From Whitmania pigra (taxonomy: Eukaryota > Annelida > Clitellata > Hirudinida > Haemopidae), in assembly GCA_021613335.1 (NCBI GenBank), contig JAJTWR010000431.1, forward strand, positions 1,240,001-1,304,000: a stretch of DNA of 64,000 nt. The letters run 5' to 3'. The notes beneath the pieces are model-generated. The model ran no database searches. It saw nothing but the letters and a program-made list of their open reading frames with translations, and was not told the origin of the DNA. The position numbers and the translations under genes are program-made. Shown piece after piece: positions 8,831 through 17,242 of the stretch; the first letter of the stretch is position 1; the number at the start of each line of letters is the position of its first letter.

Positions 8831-9772
8831 ATGCGCATCGTGTTCATGGGTACCCCGGAGTTTGCGGTCCCCGCACTTCAGGTTTGCCTGGAACTCGGTT
8901 CGGTCGTCGCGGTCGTCACTCAGCCCGACCGGCCACGCGGTCGCGGGCACAAACTCGCCTCCTCGCCCATCAAGGAGTTCGCGCTTGCCCAGGGTCTTGC
9001 AGTGTTCCAACCGACCTCGCTGCGCACCGCCGAATTCCAGGCATCGCTTCACGAACTCCGCCCAGACTTGATTCTGGTGGCCGCCTACGGACGCATCCTC
9101 CCGCCGGCGGTCCTCCAGCTTCCACCGCGCGGCTGCGTGAACGTGCACGCTTCGCTCCTACCGCGCTACCGCGGCGCCTCGCCCATTCAGCGCGCCATCG
9201 CCGCCGGGGACGCGCGCACCGGCGTCTGCCTCATGCTCATGGAAGAGGGCCTCGACACCGGGCCGGTGTTCGCTACCAACGAAACTCCCATCGAGCCCAC
9301 CGACACCGGCGGCAGTCTCACTGCGAAGCTCGCGCAAGCTGGCGCGACGTTGCTGCGCGAAGCGCTCCCGGAGTACCTCGCCGGGCGACGCCCGGCCGTG
9401 CCGCAGCCGCCAGAGGGCGTCGTCCTGGCTCCGCCGATCCAGAAGCGCGAGGGCCTCCTCGATTTTTCTACCACCGCGCCGGAGCTGGAACGCAAAGTCC
9501 GCGCATTCGCTCCCTGGATGAAGTGCTCCTTCCCAAGCACCCACGGCACCGTGCAGGTGCTCGCGTGTCGCGTCGCCGCTTGCGCCGACGCTCCAATTGG
9601 AACCGTGCTCGCCGCTGGAAGTGACGGCATCGTCGTCCAATGCGGCGCGCACACCACGCTAGCCATCACCGAGCTGCAGCTCGCCGGTGGTCGCCCGCTT
9701 ACGGCAGCGGACTTCCTGCGTGGACATCCTCTTCCACTTCAACAGCCGTGGGTCGCGTCGGCGCCTTCTTGA
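8831..9772 (+). CDS. fmt: methionyl-tRNA formyltransferase
   Basis: 313 aa, the usual length. Fmt transfers a formyl group from 10-formyl-tetrahydrofolate to initiator Met-tRNA. The start MRIVFMGTPEFAVPAL is diagnostic, the catalytic residues Asn104, His106 and Asp142 are present, and the motif SLLPRYRGASPIQ follows directly. A C-terminal OB-fold-like domain spans about residues 200-300. The 3' end overlaps the convergent kinase-like gene by 74 nt. The common partner def is not seen in the window. Confidence 0.96.
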   Translation: MRIVFMGTPEFAVPALQVCLELGSVVAVVTQPDRPRGRGHKLASSPIKEFALAQGLAVFQPTSLRTAEFQASLHELRPDLILVAAYGRILPPAVLQLPPRGCVNVHASLLPRYRGASPIQRAIAAGDARTGVCLMLMEEGLDTGPVFATNETPIEPTDTGGSLTAKLAQAGATLLREALPEYLAGRRPAVPQPPEGVVLAPPIQKREGLLDFSTTAPELERKVRAFAPWMKCSFPSTHGTVQVLACRVAACADAPIGTVLAAGSDGIVVQCGAHTTLAITELQLAGGRPLTAADFLRGHPLPLQQPWVASAPS

Positions 9773-10706
9773 GACCCCGCGTACCGGCGCGCAGTCGGTC
9801 GTGCCAACGCGCCATCCCCGCAGGATTCTGGGAATAGCCTTGGTCGAGGCTGTAGCCGAAAAGCTCGCCCGCGAAAGCGCCTGCGCTCGGGTAGCGCGCT
9901 CGCAGCGTGGGCGCGAACGCTCGCTCGAGAATCGCGCGGAGTTCTCCGGGGAGCTCCTCATCAAGCGTGGCTTTCCCTGCGGCGAGCACCCGCTGCTCAT
10001 CGGCCGCCGTTTCGTCGTAGCCGAGAGGATGCGTCCCGCAGCACAGCTCGTGAAGGAGCACCGCGGCCGCCCAGAGATCATCGCTCGGTTGCGCGGGCAG
10101 CCCTTGCGCTCGCTCCGGCGACAGGTAGCGTCGCCGGTCGCCCTCCAGCGCTTTCGATGATTCGAGGCTGAGCCGCCGCGAACTCACTGCGCCGTAGTCG
10201 CAGAGCTTCACTTCACCCGTCTCGGCGATGAGGATATTCGTCGGGCACACGCCGCCGTGGACGAGCTGCAGAGGATCATTCGAGCGCGAAGCCGCCGCAT
10301 GGAAGTACGAGAGTGCTCGCAGCATGTCGATGGCGATGTGCAGCGCTCGCGCAGGCGGCGTCGTCCACCCGAGCCGTTTGCCCCGTTCGAGTGCTGCGCG
10401 CAAATCTCCCCGCGCGAGGTACTCCATGACCACAAACGGTCGATTCAGATAACTGCCATGCTCGACCAAACGTACGAGGTTCGGGTGCTCCAAGAGGCCC
10501 ATCAAGTCTGCCTCTTCGATGAAGCGCTGCTCGTCGGCGCCTTCGCGCAGCATCTTCAACGCGTATTGTCGTTGTGGCTTCCCGTTGAGATACGCTTCGA
10601 CGAGCAAGACCTCCGAGGTCTGCCCATTCGAGAGGCGCCCTTGGACCATGTATTTTTCATACCTCCGGCCCAAAATCTGAAGGCTATGTTCCTGAGCATT
10701 GGACAT
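9699..10706 (-). CDS. Ser/Thr protein kinase-fold protein lacking catalytic Asp (probable pseudokinase)
   Basis: 335 aa, soluble. The kinase fold is recognisable: ATP-anchoring Lys51 in YALKML, alpha-C Glu near 64, hinge VVMEYLARGDL, DFG-equivalent DYG at 170-172, SPER at 196-199 and the F-helix segment SDDLWAAAVLLHEL. The catalytic loop reads HGGVCPTN (150-157) where active kinases have HRDLKPxN, so the catalytic Asp is Gly152 and the following Lys is Cys154. The glycine-rich loop (GRLSNGQTSEV) is degenerate. It is therefore probably a regulatory or binding protein rather than an active kinase. It starts 35 nt from the divergent AroQ-like gene and overlaps the fmt end by 74 nt. Confidence 0.8.
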   Translation of the reverse strand: MSNAQEHSLQILGRRYEKYMVQGRLSNGQTSEVLLVEAYLNGKPQRQYALKMLREGADEQRFIEEADLMGLLEHPNLVRLVEHGSYLNRPFVVMEYLARGDLRAALERGKRLGWTTPPARALHIAIDMLRALSYFHAAASRSNDPLQLVHGGVCPTNILIAETGEVKLCDYGAVSSRRLSLESSKALEGDRRRYLSPERAQGLPAQPSDDLWAAAVLLHELCCGTHPLGYDETAADEQRVLAAGKATLDEELPGELRAILERAFAPTLRARYPSAGAFAGELFGYSLDQGYSQNPAGMARWHDRLRAGTRGLKKAPTRPTAVEVEEDVHAGSPLP

Positions 10707-10741
10707 GGCTGGAGCACGCTTGAACTAGCTGGAGCACACAG

Positions 10742-11452
10742 ATGACGACTATCCTTGTACTAAGTGGCCCCCTCCCGTTTCTCAAGGCTACTTCAGATTT
10801 TGAGTCTCGCTTTTCCGCTACGGCTGCCAGCCGGCGGCTTGAGGTCCGTTTCCACCGCACGAACGGCGAGGCCGCACTCCTCGACTTCCTCGAAGCCAAC
10901 CCGGAGGCTGGCGGGTTCATCATCAACCCCGGAAGCATCGCCCCCATCGCCTATGGCCTCGCCGACGCTGTCGCTCGCTCCAAAAAGCCCTGCATCGAAG
11001 TGCTCCTCGACACCCCCGCTTCCGGTGGGGGTCCGCTCACCAAGGCATCGGTGGGCAAAGTCCATGGCGAGGGATGGGACGGGTACTTTAAGGCCCTCGA
11101 CCTGCTCGCGCCGCACCTCGCCACAGAACCCACAAAGACCCTCGGCCCTTCCACCGTCGCTCGTCCGACGAAGACCATCGGCCGCCGCACCGACGCCGCC
11201 GGCGTCGCGGAAGCGCCGCAAAAACTGTCCAAAGCCGCCCTCGCCGCGAGGCTCTCCGCGACGCTCGCCGGCACAAGCCCACGCGACACTCTCGGCCCTT
11301 GGGCGCGCGAGCAATGGGCGCGGCTGCAGAACGACACCTCCATCGGCGCTGCGGAGCGCTCAAAACTCGACCAAGTGCTCCTCGCGCTGTCTTCGAAAGA
11401 AGCCCTGAACGACCACCGGATACTGCGCGCGCTTTCCGCTCTCGAAGAGTGA
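10742..11452 (+). CDS. degenerate type II dehydroquinase (AroQ)-like protein
   Basis: 236 aa. The first ~100 residues follow the AroQ pattern: ILVLSGPLPFL where AroQ has ILVLNGPNLN, then HRTNGEAALLDFLEAN, GGFIINPGSIAP and KPCIEVLLD. INPG (61-64) is kept, but the N-terminal Arg/Tyr catalytic loop is missing and the catalytic His of EVHISN is Leu88. It should therefore not be an ordinary 3-dehydroquinate dehydratase. The remaining ~130 residues include a Thr/Pro/Arg-rich linker and a helical tail. It is divergent from the pseudokinase gene and convergent with the HopA1-like gene. The role is unknown; ligand sensing is one possibility. Confidence 0.6.
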   Translation: MTTILVLSGPLPFLKATSDFESRFSATAASRRLEVRFHRTNGEAALLDFLEANPEAGGFIINPGSIAPIAYGLADAVARSKKPCIEVLLDTPASGGGPLTKASVGKVHGEGWDGYFKALDLLAPHLATEPTKTLGPSTVARPTKTIGRRTDAAGVAEAPQKLSKAALAARLSATLAGTSPRDTLGPWAREQWARLQNDTSIGAAERSKLDQVLLALSSKEALNDHRILRALSALEE

Positions 11453-11475
11453 CTGCTTAACCGAAGAGTGACTGC
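11443..11475. repeat. 14-bp direct repeat at the convergent gene ends
   Basis: CGAAGAGTGACTGC occurs at 11443-11456 and again at 11462-11475. The first copy carries the TGA stop of the AroQ-like gene; the second lies just inside the 3' end of the convergent HopA1-like gene, whose stop codon falls in the short spacer. It looks like a small local duplication. Confidence 0.8.
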
Positions 11476-12197
11476 GAACCCCGCGCGAGCGACTCGGACA
11501 CCCGCCGCCAGCCATAGCCGTCGGCGAGATCCGCGCGACCGGCTGCCGTCGCGACCGGAAAGCCTAGAGGGCCGGGCACCGTCGCGAAGGGCTGCCCTTT
11601 GGGGGCGAGCAAACCCGGGTGCGCCTGCTGAAAGGCTTGGAGGACTCGCACCACTCCCTGAAGGTCTGCGGCGCCCACGTCGATGATGCCAGTATCCACA
11701 CGCTCGTAGTCGGCGGGCGAGTTCACGATGTGCAGCGAGAAGCGCAGCTGGTCGCTGGGCTTCGAGCACGCCATCTCGACCATCAGCGGAGCCGCCTCGA
11801 AGGTCAGTGGAAGAAAGAACTTGGTGTACGAGTCGCCGATGACCACCGGCCCTTGACCGCCGTTGAGCGTGAAGCGCCCCGGAAAGAGGTTCTCCCGAAT
11901 CCTCGGAAGGCGCAGCGCCACTTGGTCGCCGGGTTTGGCCGTGGCCGGAACGTACTGTCGCGGTTCGTCCACATACAGGCGAACTTTGCCGTCGGTTACC
12001 CAGGCGACTTCCCGCGACACCGACACCAACCGGAAACTCCAATCCCAACCGGTCGCTCCCTGGGTACAGGCATTCAAATGGGAGACGAAGGCCGAATCGC
12101 CACTCGCGCGAGCCTTGGGCGGCGCATCCCCGCGACGCAGACAAAACTTCTGCGAATGTAGCCCCCGGAGCCGTGGGTCGAGGCGGGGCTCAGCCAT
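11457..12197 (-). CDS. HopA1-family-like protein
   Basis: 246 aa, no signal peptide. The middle and C-terminal parts match the layout of the HopA1 family (named after a Pseudomonas effector but widespread in bacteria): YVPATAKPGDQVALRLPR, an FPGRFTLNGGQGP turn, a KFFLPLTFEAAPLMVEM strand-helix where homologs have RLY-N, then FSLHIVNSPADYERVDTGI and a GYGWRRVSESLARG end. The match is by eye. It overlaps the upstream APH-type kinase gene by 8 nt on the same strand, so the two form an operon. In thioamitide and class V lanthipeptide clusters an APH-like kinase and a HopA1-like protein together dehydrate Ser/Thr in a peptide; whether that applies here is inference. Confidence 0.55.
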   Translation of the reverse strand: MAEPRLDPRLRGLHSQKFCLRRGDAPPKARASGDSAFVSHLNACTQGATGWDWSFRLVSVSREVAWVTDGKVRLYVDEPRQYVPATAKPGDQVALRLPRIRENLFPGRFTLNGGQGPVVIGDSYTKFFLPLTFEAAPLMVEMACSKPSDQLRFSLHIVNSPADYERVDTGIIDVGAADLQGVVRVLQAFQQAHPGLLAPKGQPFATVPGPLGFPVATAAGRADLADGYGWRRVSESLARGSQSLFG

Positions 12198-13248
12198 CGT
12201 TCACATCTCCCCAGAGGAAGGTCGGCCAACCGGAAGGCGTCCCGAGCATGTCGAGGCCGTGGCGCGCCACGGCCAGTGCACGGGCATCGAGGGACTGCTC
12301 ATAGTGGGAAAGGCCGTAGACCGAAATGAGCAACGCTGCCCCTATCCACTCGACGATGCGCTGCTGGAAGGCCGAGTCGAGCTCGAAGCCTTCTTCGCGA
12401 CCGCTTCGGTAGCCGCGCAGAAGCGCGTTCGAAAAACGTTCAAGCGAAAGCTTAGCGACAATTTCCGAGCGGTGCTCCGGCGCGAGCCATTCGATGACGT
12501 AGTCGCTCAGCAGGCTGCCGAGGTCGCGCGCCGGGTCACCCCACAGCGAGAGCTCCCAGTCGAGGAAGTAGACGAGTTCCGGGGACTTCTGTTGCTCCAC
12601 GCGAAGGAGATTCGCTTGGCGCAAATCGCCATGGAGCAGCGCCGCTTCCGACTCCTTGGTCTGTTGCTCATAGAGGCGCGCGAGTCCACGCATCGCCGAG
12701 GAGTCGGTCTGAACCTGCGCGAAGAAGCTGATGCCCACGTCGGAGAGGCGCGCGTAGAAATCGGGTCGCATGCGCAGAAAGCAATCGAGGAGATCCGATT
12801 CGTCGCGAAACGCGTCGGCGAGGGCGAAGCGCGAGCGGCGCTCCCGGCTCATGCGATGGAGGTAGCCGAGCGCATACCCGATTTGTCGGGAGAGCTCGAT
12901 GGGGTACATGAGCGTGCGGCGATGAAAGTGGTGGAGCGTCTCGCCGTGGTTTATCCATTCGAGGGCGAGCAGCCCCTTCACCGGGTCAAAGCGATGGACT
13001 GTAGGCAGAGCTATGGGGGAGTCGGGCAGGTCGCACAGGTATCCCACCCGTTCCAGCACCGAGCCCTCACGTAACACCCCGACATTCCCGGGGCCGTCGG
13101 CAACTTTGACGAGCAGCCGCAATTTTCCATCGCGGCAAATGAGCGTGCGATTTTTCGAGGCTGGCGGTGCCCCGATGGAATTATCGCGCACCAACCCAAG
13201 GCTGGCGAGCCGACTATCGAGATCGCCTTCGGTGAGCGGTGCACGCAT
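12190..13248 (-). CDS. APH-family (aminoglycoside/choline kinase-like) phosphotransferase
   Basis: 352 aa. This is an intact APH-fold kinase: Lys48 in LLVKVA, catalytic loop LLHGDLRQANLL with His206, Asp208 and Asn213, and the metal-binding segment FLDWELSLWGDPARDLG with Asp230, Asp238 and Asp242. The substrate cannot be read from the sequence; homologs phosphorylate small molecules, and some act on peptides. It is the first gene of a two-gene leftward operon, overlapping the HopA1-like gene by 8 nt, and lies divergent to the OPT transporter gene. There is no sign of an antibiotic-resistance cassette. Confidence 0.85.
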   Translation of the reverse strand: MRAPLTEGDLDSRLASLGLVRDNSIGAPPASKNRTLICRDGKLRLLVKVADGPGNVGVLREGSVLERVGYLCDLPDSPIALPTVHRFDPVKGLLALEWINHGETLHHFHRRTLMYPIELSRQIGYALGYLHRMSRERRSRFALADAFRDESDLLDCFLRMRPDFYARLSDVGISFFAQVQTDSSAMRGLARLYEQQTKESEAALLHGDLRQANLLRVEQQKSPELVYFLDWELSLWGDPARDLGSLLSDYVIEWLAPEHRSEIVAKLSLERFSNALLRGYRSGREEGFELDSAFQQRIVEWIGAALLISVYGLSHYEQSLDARALAVARHGLDMLGTPSGWPTFLWGDVNDG

Positions 13249-13391
13249 GGGTCACATGCTAGCGAAAAAGCCGTTGTGCTGCGCTCTAGCGCACGAAACT
13301 CTGCACTCCGTTGTGGTCATTTTTTCATCCGACGACGGCAATCTACAAAATTTGTGCGCATCGACCCCTCATATGGAGGACCGCTCATAGC

Positions 13392-13493
13392 ATGACTCCA
13401 ACATTAGATGGACCTATCATAAGACTTCAACTTCCATACGCTGCTCCGACTGCAATTCTCGCTCGTCGAAAACGGATTGATTGGCTAGGCTGA
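13392..13493 (+). CDS. possible 33-aa small ORF upstream of the OPT transporter
   Basis: A short frame (MTPTLDGPII ... DWLG) begins at ATG 13392, ends 6 nt before the transporter ATG, and is preceded by GGAGG at 13375-13379, 12 nt from the start, which is longer than ideal. The transporter itself has no evident Shine-Dalgarno, so a translated leader that couples to it is conceivable. It could equally be chance. It has four Thr, no Ser and no Cys. Confidence 0.25.
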   Translation: MTPTLDGPIIRLQLPYAAPTAILARRKRIDWLG

Positions 13494-13499
13494 ACTCCT

Positions 13500-15512
13500 A
13501 TGGCTCCCTCCATCAAACCATTTGTCGATGACGACGCAGTCGTAGCGGAATTCACTCCCAAAGCAGTCGTCATCGGGGTTCTCTTCGGCCTCGTCTTCGG
13601 GGCAAGTACCGTTTATCTCGCGTTGAAGGCCGGGCTCACTCTATCTGCCTCAATTCCTATCGCCGTTGTTTCCATCAGCCTCCTCAAGAGATTTGGCGGC
13701 TCGACAATTCTGGAAAATAACCTCGTTCAAACCATCGGCAGCGCTGGTGAGTCTGTGGCTGCGGGTGTCATCTTCACTCTCCCCGGGTTTCTCTTCCTCG
13801 AAAAGGACCTCTCTGGGGCGAGCGTGGGTGCCCCGTACTTCGGCTACTGGACCATCTTCACTCTGGCGCTTATCGGCGGAGTCCTCGGGGTCATCCTCAT
13901 GGTGCCGTTGCGCCGCGCACTCATTGTCAATGAGCACGACACCCTCCCCTACCCGGAAGGGACCGCCTGCGCCCAAGTGCTGATCGCTGGCGAGGCCGGT
14001 GGAACGCTCGCGCGCACCGCCTACAAGGGGCTCGGCCTGGGGTTCGGCTACGCCCTTCTACAACACCTCTTTGGCATCATCGCCGAGACCCCGACCTGGG
14101 TCTCCTCCATGCGCTCGAAGATTTTCCCCGCCGCCACAGTGAACGCGGACATCACGGCGGAGTACCTCGGCGTCGGCTACATCCTCGGCATCCGCAACGC
14201 CGGGGTTCTCGTCGCCGGTGGCGTCTTCGGCTGGCTCGCCCTCATTCCGCTCGTCGCGACGCTCGTCCCGGGCGACGTCATCGCCCAGCAGCTCACCCGC
14301 CTGGGCTACGTGCCGACCACAGGACGCTTCGGCTTTGACCTGGCGACAAAGGAATTCGCCCGGCTGAACTCCGCAGTGTACTTCGCTTATATTCGCCAAA
14401 TCGGCGCAGGTGCCGTCGCCGCCGGTGGTTTCATCACTCTCTTGAAAACCATCCCCACCATCGTCTCCGCGTTTCGCGGCGCCGTATCGAGCTTGAAGGG
14501 GAACAAGGCCGGCGCGACGACCCGCCGCACCGAGCGCGACATCTCGCTGTGGACCGTGATCATCGGCGCCACCGCGCTCATTGTCATCACCGCGCTCCTG
14601 CCGTTCATCCCAGGGACGGGCATCGCCTCGAAGCTCTTCTTGGGCGTGCTGATGGTGTCTTTTGGCTTCTTCTTTGTCACCGTTTCGAGCCGCATCGTTG
14701 GCATCATCGGCAGCTCCTCCAACCCGATTTCCGGGATGACAATCGCCGCGCTCATGGCCACTTGCCTTATCTTCGTCGCCTTCGGGTGGACCGGCAGCGC
14801 GTTCCAGCCGATGGCCCTCTGCGTCGGCGGCATCGTCTGCATCGCCGCAGCCAATGCGGGCGCGACGAGCCAAGACCTCAAGACCGGCTACCTCGTCGGC
14901 GCCACGCCACGTGCGCAGCAGATCGGCCTTATCATCGGCGTCGCCACTGCGGCGGTGATCGTCGGACTCACCATCAAGGTTCTCGACAACGCGACGCTCG
15001 ACCCGGTCACGAACGTCATGACCCACGCCATCGGCTCCGAGAAATTCCCGGCCCCGCAGGGAACGCTCATGGCGACGCTCATCAAGGGACTGCTCGCCGC
15101 GAACCTCGACTGGCAATTCGTGCTGGTGGGCGCGTTCGTCGCCATCACCATGGAACTCTGCGGCGTCCGCTCCCTCGCCTTCGCCGTGGGCGCGTACCTG
15201 CCGCTCTCCACGACCATGCCGATTTTCCTCGGCGGTGTCGTTCGCTACTTCGCTGAGCGTGGCGTGAAGCACAAGGAAGGCGAAGAAGATTTGGGGCGCG
15301 GGAACCTTTTCAGCACCGGGCTTGTCGCTGGTGGCTCGCTTGCCGGAGTGCTCGTAGCAATCCTCGTTGCCCGCATGGAGAAGGGCGTCGCCGTGCTTTC
15401 GCTCGAGAAGTCGCTGACCGCGGCGCTCGGCCATGGCGGCTACCAATTGCTCGGGGTAGCAGCCTTTGCCGCCATGGGAATCACCTTGTATCGTGTAGGC
15501 CGCAACCGCTAA
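13500..15512 (+). CDS. OPT family oligopeptide transporter
   Basis: 670 aa with about 14-16 membrane helices. The OPT superfamily imports peptides or metal chelates by proton coupling. Family motifs are clear: SIPIAVVSISLLKRF, ENNLVQTIGSAGES, LPYPEGTACAQVL, GSSSNPISGMTIAAL and AGATSQDLKTGYLVGATP. Length and motif order match the bacterial subgroup. No Shine-Dalgarno is obvious before the ATG. The adjacent APH/HopA1-like operon is divergent. The true substrate (peptide or metal complex) is not decided by sequence. Confidence 0.93.
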   Translation: MAPSIKPFVDDDAVVAEFTPKAVVIGVLFGLVFGASTVYLALKAGLTLSASIPIAVVSISLLKRFGGSTILENNLVQTIGSAGESVAAGVIFTLPGFLFLEKDLSGASVGAPYFGYWTIFTLALIGGVLGVILMVPLRRALIVNEHDTLPYPEGTACAQVLIAGEAGGTLARTAYKGLGLGFGYALLQHLFGIIAETPTWVSSMRSKIFPAATVNADITAEYLGVGYILGIRNAGVLVAGGVFGWLALIPLVATLVPGDVIAQQLTRLGYVPTTGRFGFDLATKEFARLNSAVYFAYIRQIGAGAVAAGGFITLLKTIPTIVSAFRGAVSSLKGNKAGATTRRTERDISLWTVIIGATALIVITALLPFIPGTGIASKLFLGVLMVSFGFFFVTVSSRIVGIIGSSSNPISGMTIAALMATCLIFVAFGWTGSAFQPMALCVGGIVCIAAANAGATSQDLKTGYLVGATPRAQQIGLIIGVATAAVIVGLTIKVLDNATLDPVTNVMTHAIGSEKFPAPQGTLMATLIKGLLAANLDWQFVLVGAFVAITMELCGVRSLAFAVGAYLPLSTTMPIFLGGVVRYFAERGVKHKEGEEDLGRGNLFSTGLVAGGSLAGVLVAILVARMEKGVAVLSLEKSLTAALGHGGYQLLGVAAFAAMGITLYRVGRNR

Positions 15513-15554
15513 TCGAATGAGGGCTGAGGGCCGACAGCGCAGCTAGATAACTGA

Positions 15555-15599
15555 GTGACCAAGTACGAGGTGACCAAGTACGAGGTGACTAGGTACTCG
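15555..15599. repeat. three tandem 15-bp repeats at the dcd 3' end
   Basis: GTGACCAAGTACGAG occurs at 15555-15569 and 15570-15584, followed by a diverged third copy at 15585-15599. The third copy contains the dcd stop codon (TAG, read on the minus strand at 15589-15591), so the repeat overlaps the gene end and may once have altered the C-terminus. Confidence 0.85.
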
Positions 15600-16155
15600 G
15601 TAGCGTGACGCCCCGCTGGTGCATGTATTTGCCACCGCGGTCGCGGTAGCTCGTAGCACACACCTCTTCGGCGGCGAAGAAGAGCATCTGCGCCACGCCC
15701 TCGTTCGCATAGATGCGGGCGGGGAGCGGCGTCGTGTTGGAGAATTCAAGCGTCACGTGCCCTTCCCATTCTGGCTCGAGCGGCGTGACGTTCACGATGA
15801 TCCCGCAGCGGGCATAGGTGGACTTCCCGAGGCAGACCACCAGCACATCGCGCGGGATGCGGAAATACTCGACAGTCCGCGCCAGCGCGAAGCTGTTCGG
15901 CGGAATGATGCACTCGGGGGCTTTCACGTCGACGAAGCTGCGCGCATCGAAGTGCTTGGGATCGACGATGGTGCTATTGATGTTCGTGAACACCTTGAAC
16001 TCGTCGGCGCAGCGAACATCGTAGCCGTAGCTCGATGTTCCAAAGGAGACGACCCGCTGACCGTTCACTTCGCGGACGAGCTCGGGCTCGAAGGGCTCGA
16101 TGAGTCGAGCTTCCTTGGCCATGCGGCGAATCCAGATGTCCGGCTTTACGCTCAC
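15589..16155 (-). CDS. dcd: dCTP deaminase
   Basis: 188 aa, standard length. It deaminates dCTP to dUTP for dTMP synthesis and is a homotrimer of the dUTPase fold. Visible signatures are [12 protein letters not shown], the central [19 protein letters not shown] with the following [12 protein letters not shown] that carries the catalytic Glu, and [11 protein letters not shown]. The gene starts 28 nt after the SDR gene on the same strand and may be co-transcribed with it. The stop codon lies in a 15-bp tandem repeat. Confidence 0.95.
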   Translation of the reverse strand: MSVKPDIWIRRMAKEARLIEPFEPELVREVNGQRVVSFGTSSYGYDVRCADEFKVFTNINSTIVDPKHFDARSFVDVKAPECIIPPNSFALARTVEYFRIPRDVLVVCLGKSTYARCGIIVNVTPLEPEWEGHVTLEFSNTTPLPARIYANEGVAQMLFFAAEEVCATSYRDRGGKYMHQRGVTLPST

Positions 16156-16183
16156 GGTCTACGCTCCTTCGGTGCGGGGGAGG

Positions 16184-16993
16184 TTATACGTTTGCCGGAG
16201 GGTCTAGCGGAGTCGCGGAGCGATTCAACTTCGCCGTGACCGACCGCAGGATACCCCGGGGCACGAACCGGCCAAGCAGTGCTCCGACGTTGTTCAAGAA
16301 TCCGGGGACGGCGAGGACTTGGCCTTCCATCATTGCGGTGAAGGCGTGCATCGCCGTTTCCGAGGCGCTCGCGACAGCGTAACGACGCTTGAACAGGAGC
16401 GAATCGTCTATACCAGCTCGGCGGGAGAACTCGGTTTCGGTGGGGCCCGGGCAGTGGCAGGTCACGAAGACTCCGCTTCCCTCGAGTTCCTTCGCGATCG
16501 CTTCGGTGAAGGAGAGCACGAAGGCCTTCGTTGCATAGTAGGTGGCCATATATGGACCGGGCTGGAAGCCTGCGGTCGACGCGATGTTGAGGATGCGCCC
16601 TTTTTTGCGGCTGCGCATGGTCTCGCCGAAGAGGTGGGTCAACGCGACGAGCGCGACGCAGTTCACCTGAATCTCTCGCAGCTCGGCTTCCAACGGCAAA
16701 TCGAGGAAGGCTCCGGCAAAGCCAAAGCCCGCGTTGTTCACCAAGTAATCCACCTCGAACCCCTTGGTGGTCGCCCACGATGCTATCTCCTGCGGCGCGT
16801 TTGGCCGAGAGAGGTCGACCGCCAACGCATGCGCAGATATTCCGTGAGCGGCAAGCCCCCGAGCGAGCATCGCGAGGCGTTCCCGGTCGCGAGCGACCAG
16901 CACCACGTCGATGCCGTGCTCAGCGAACAGCCGGGCGAATTGCTCACCGAGCCCAGCAGACGCCCCTGTGACCAAGGCTACGGACTTCGGCAT
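16184..16993 (-). CDS. short-chain dehydrogenase/reductase
   Basis: 269 aa classical SDR. The cofactor motif is TGASAGLG near residue 9, followed by NNAGFG and the active site with Ser in IASTAG and YYATK (Tyr-x3-Lys). The Arg after the second strand (VARDRERL) suggests NADP preference. The pattern resembles DltE/YqjQ-type SDRs; the substrate is unknown. It lies directly upstream of dcd on the same strand. Confidence 0.88.
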   Translation of the reverse strand: MPKSVALVTGASAGLGEQFARLFAEHGIDVVLVARDRERLAMLARGLAAHGISAHALAVDLSRPNAPQEIASWATTKGFEVDYLVNNAGFGFAGAFLDLPLEAELREIQVNCVALVALTHLFGETMRSRKKGRILNIASTAGFQPGPYMATYYATKAFVLSFTEAIAKELEGSGVFVTCHCPGPTETEFSRRAGIDDSLLFKRRYAVASASETAMHAFTAMMEGQVLAVPGFLNNVGALLGRFVPRGILRSVTAKLNRSATPLDPPANV

Positions 16994-17242
16994 GGCGATT
17001 CGATATCACCTCAGGAGATGGGTTTCACTACACAACGTACTGGCCTCCGAAACATTGCTTCGGAAGTTGAAGCCTCTGCGGCTCACATCAGTCACCACTT
17101 GAAGCACTTAGATGTACCGTTCGTCGCAAGCAGCTAAAGCTTACCGTTCGTCCCGCATACCTGCTACTGCCTTTCAAGTTTTCCTGAGAATTCAAGGATG
17201 CGAGTTTCATCGGCCACCCAATGCTAAAATGAATCAATTCTT

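Noticed and set aside
14058..15446. 462-codon minus-strand frame opposite the OPT transporter
   Set aside because: Antisense shadow; the plus strand encodes a complete OPT protein with all motifs.
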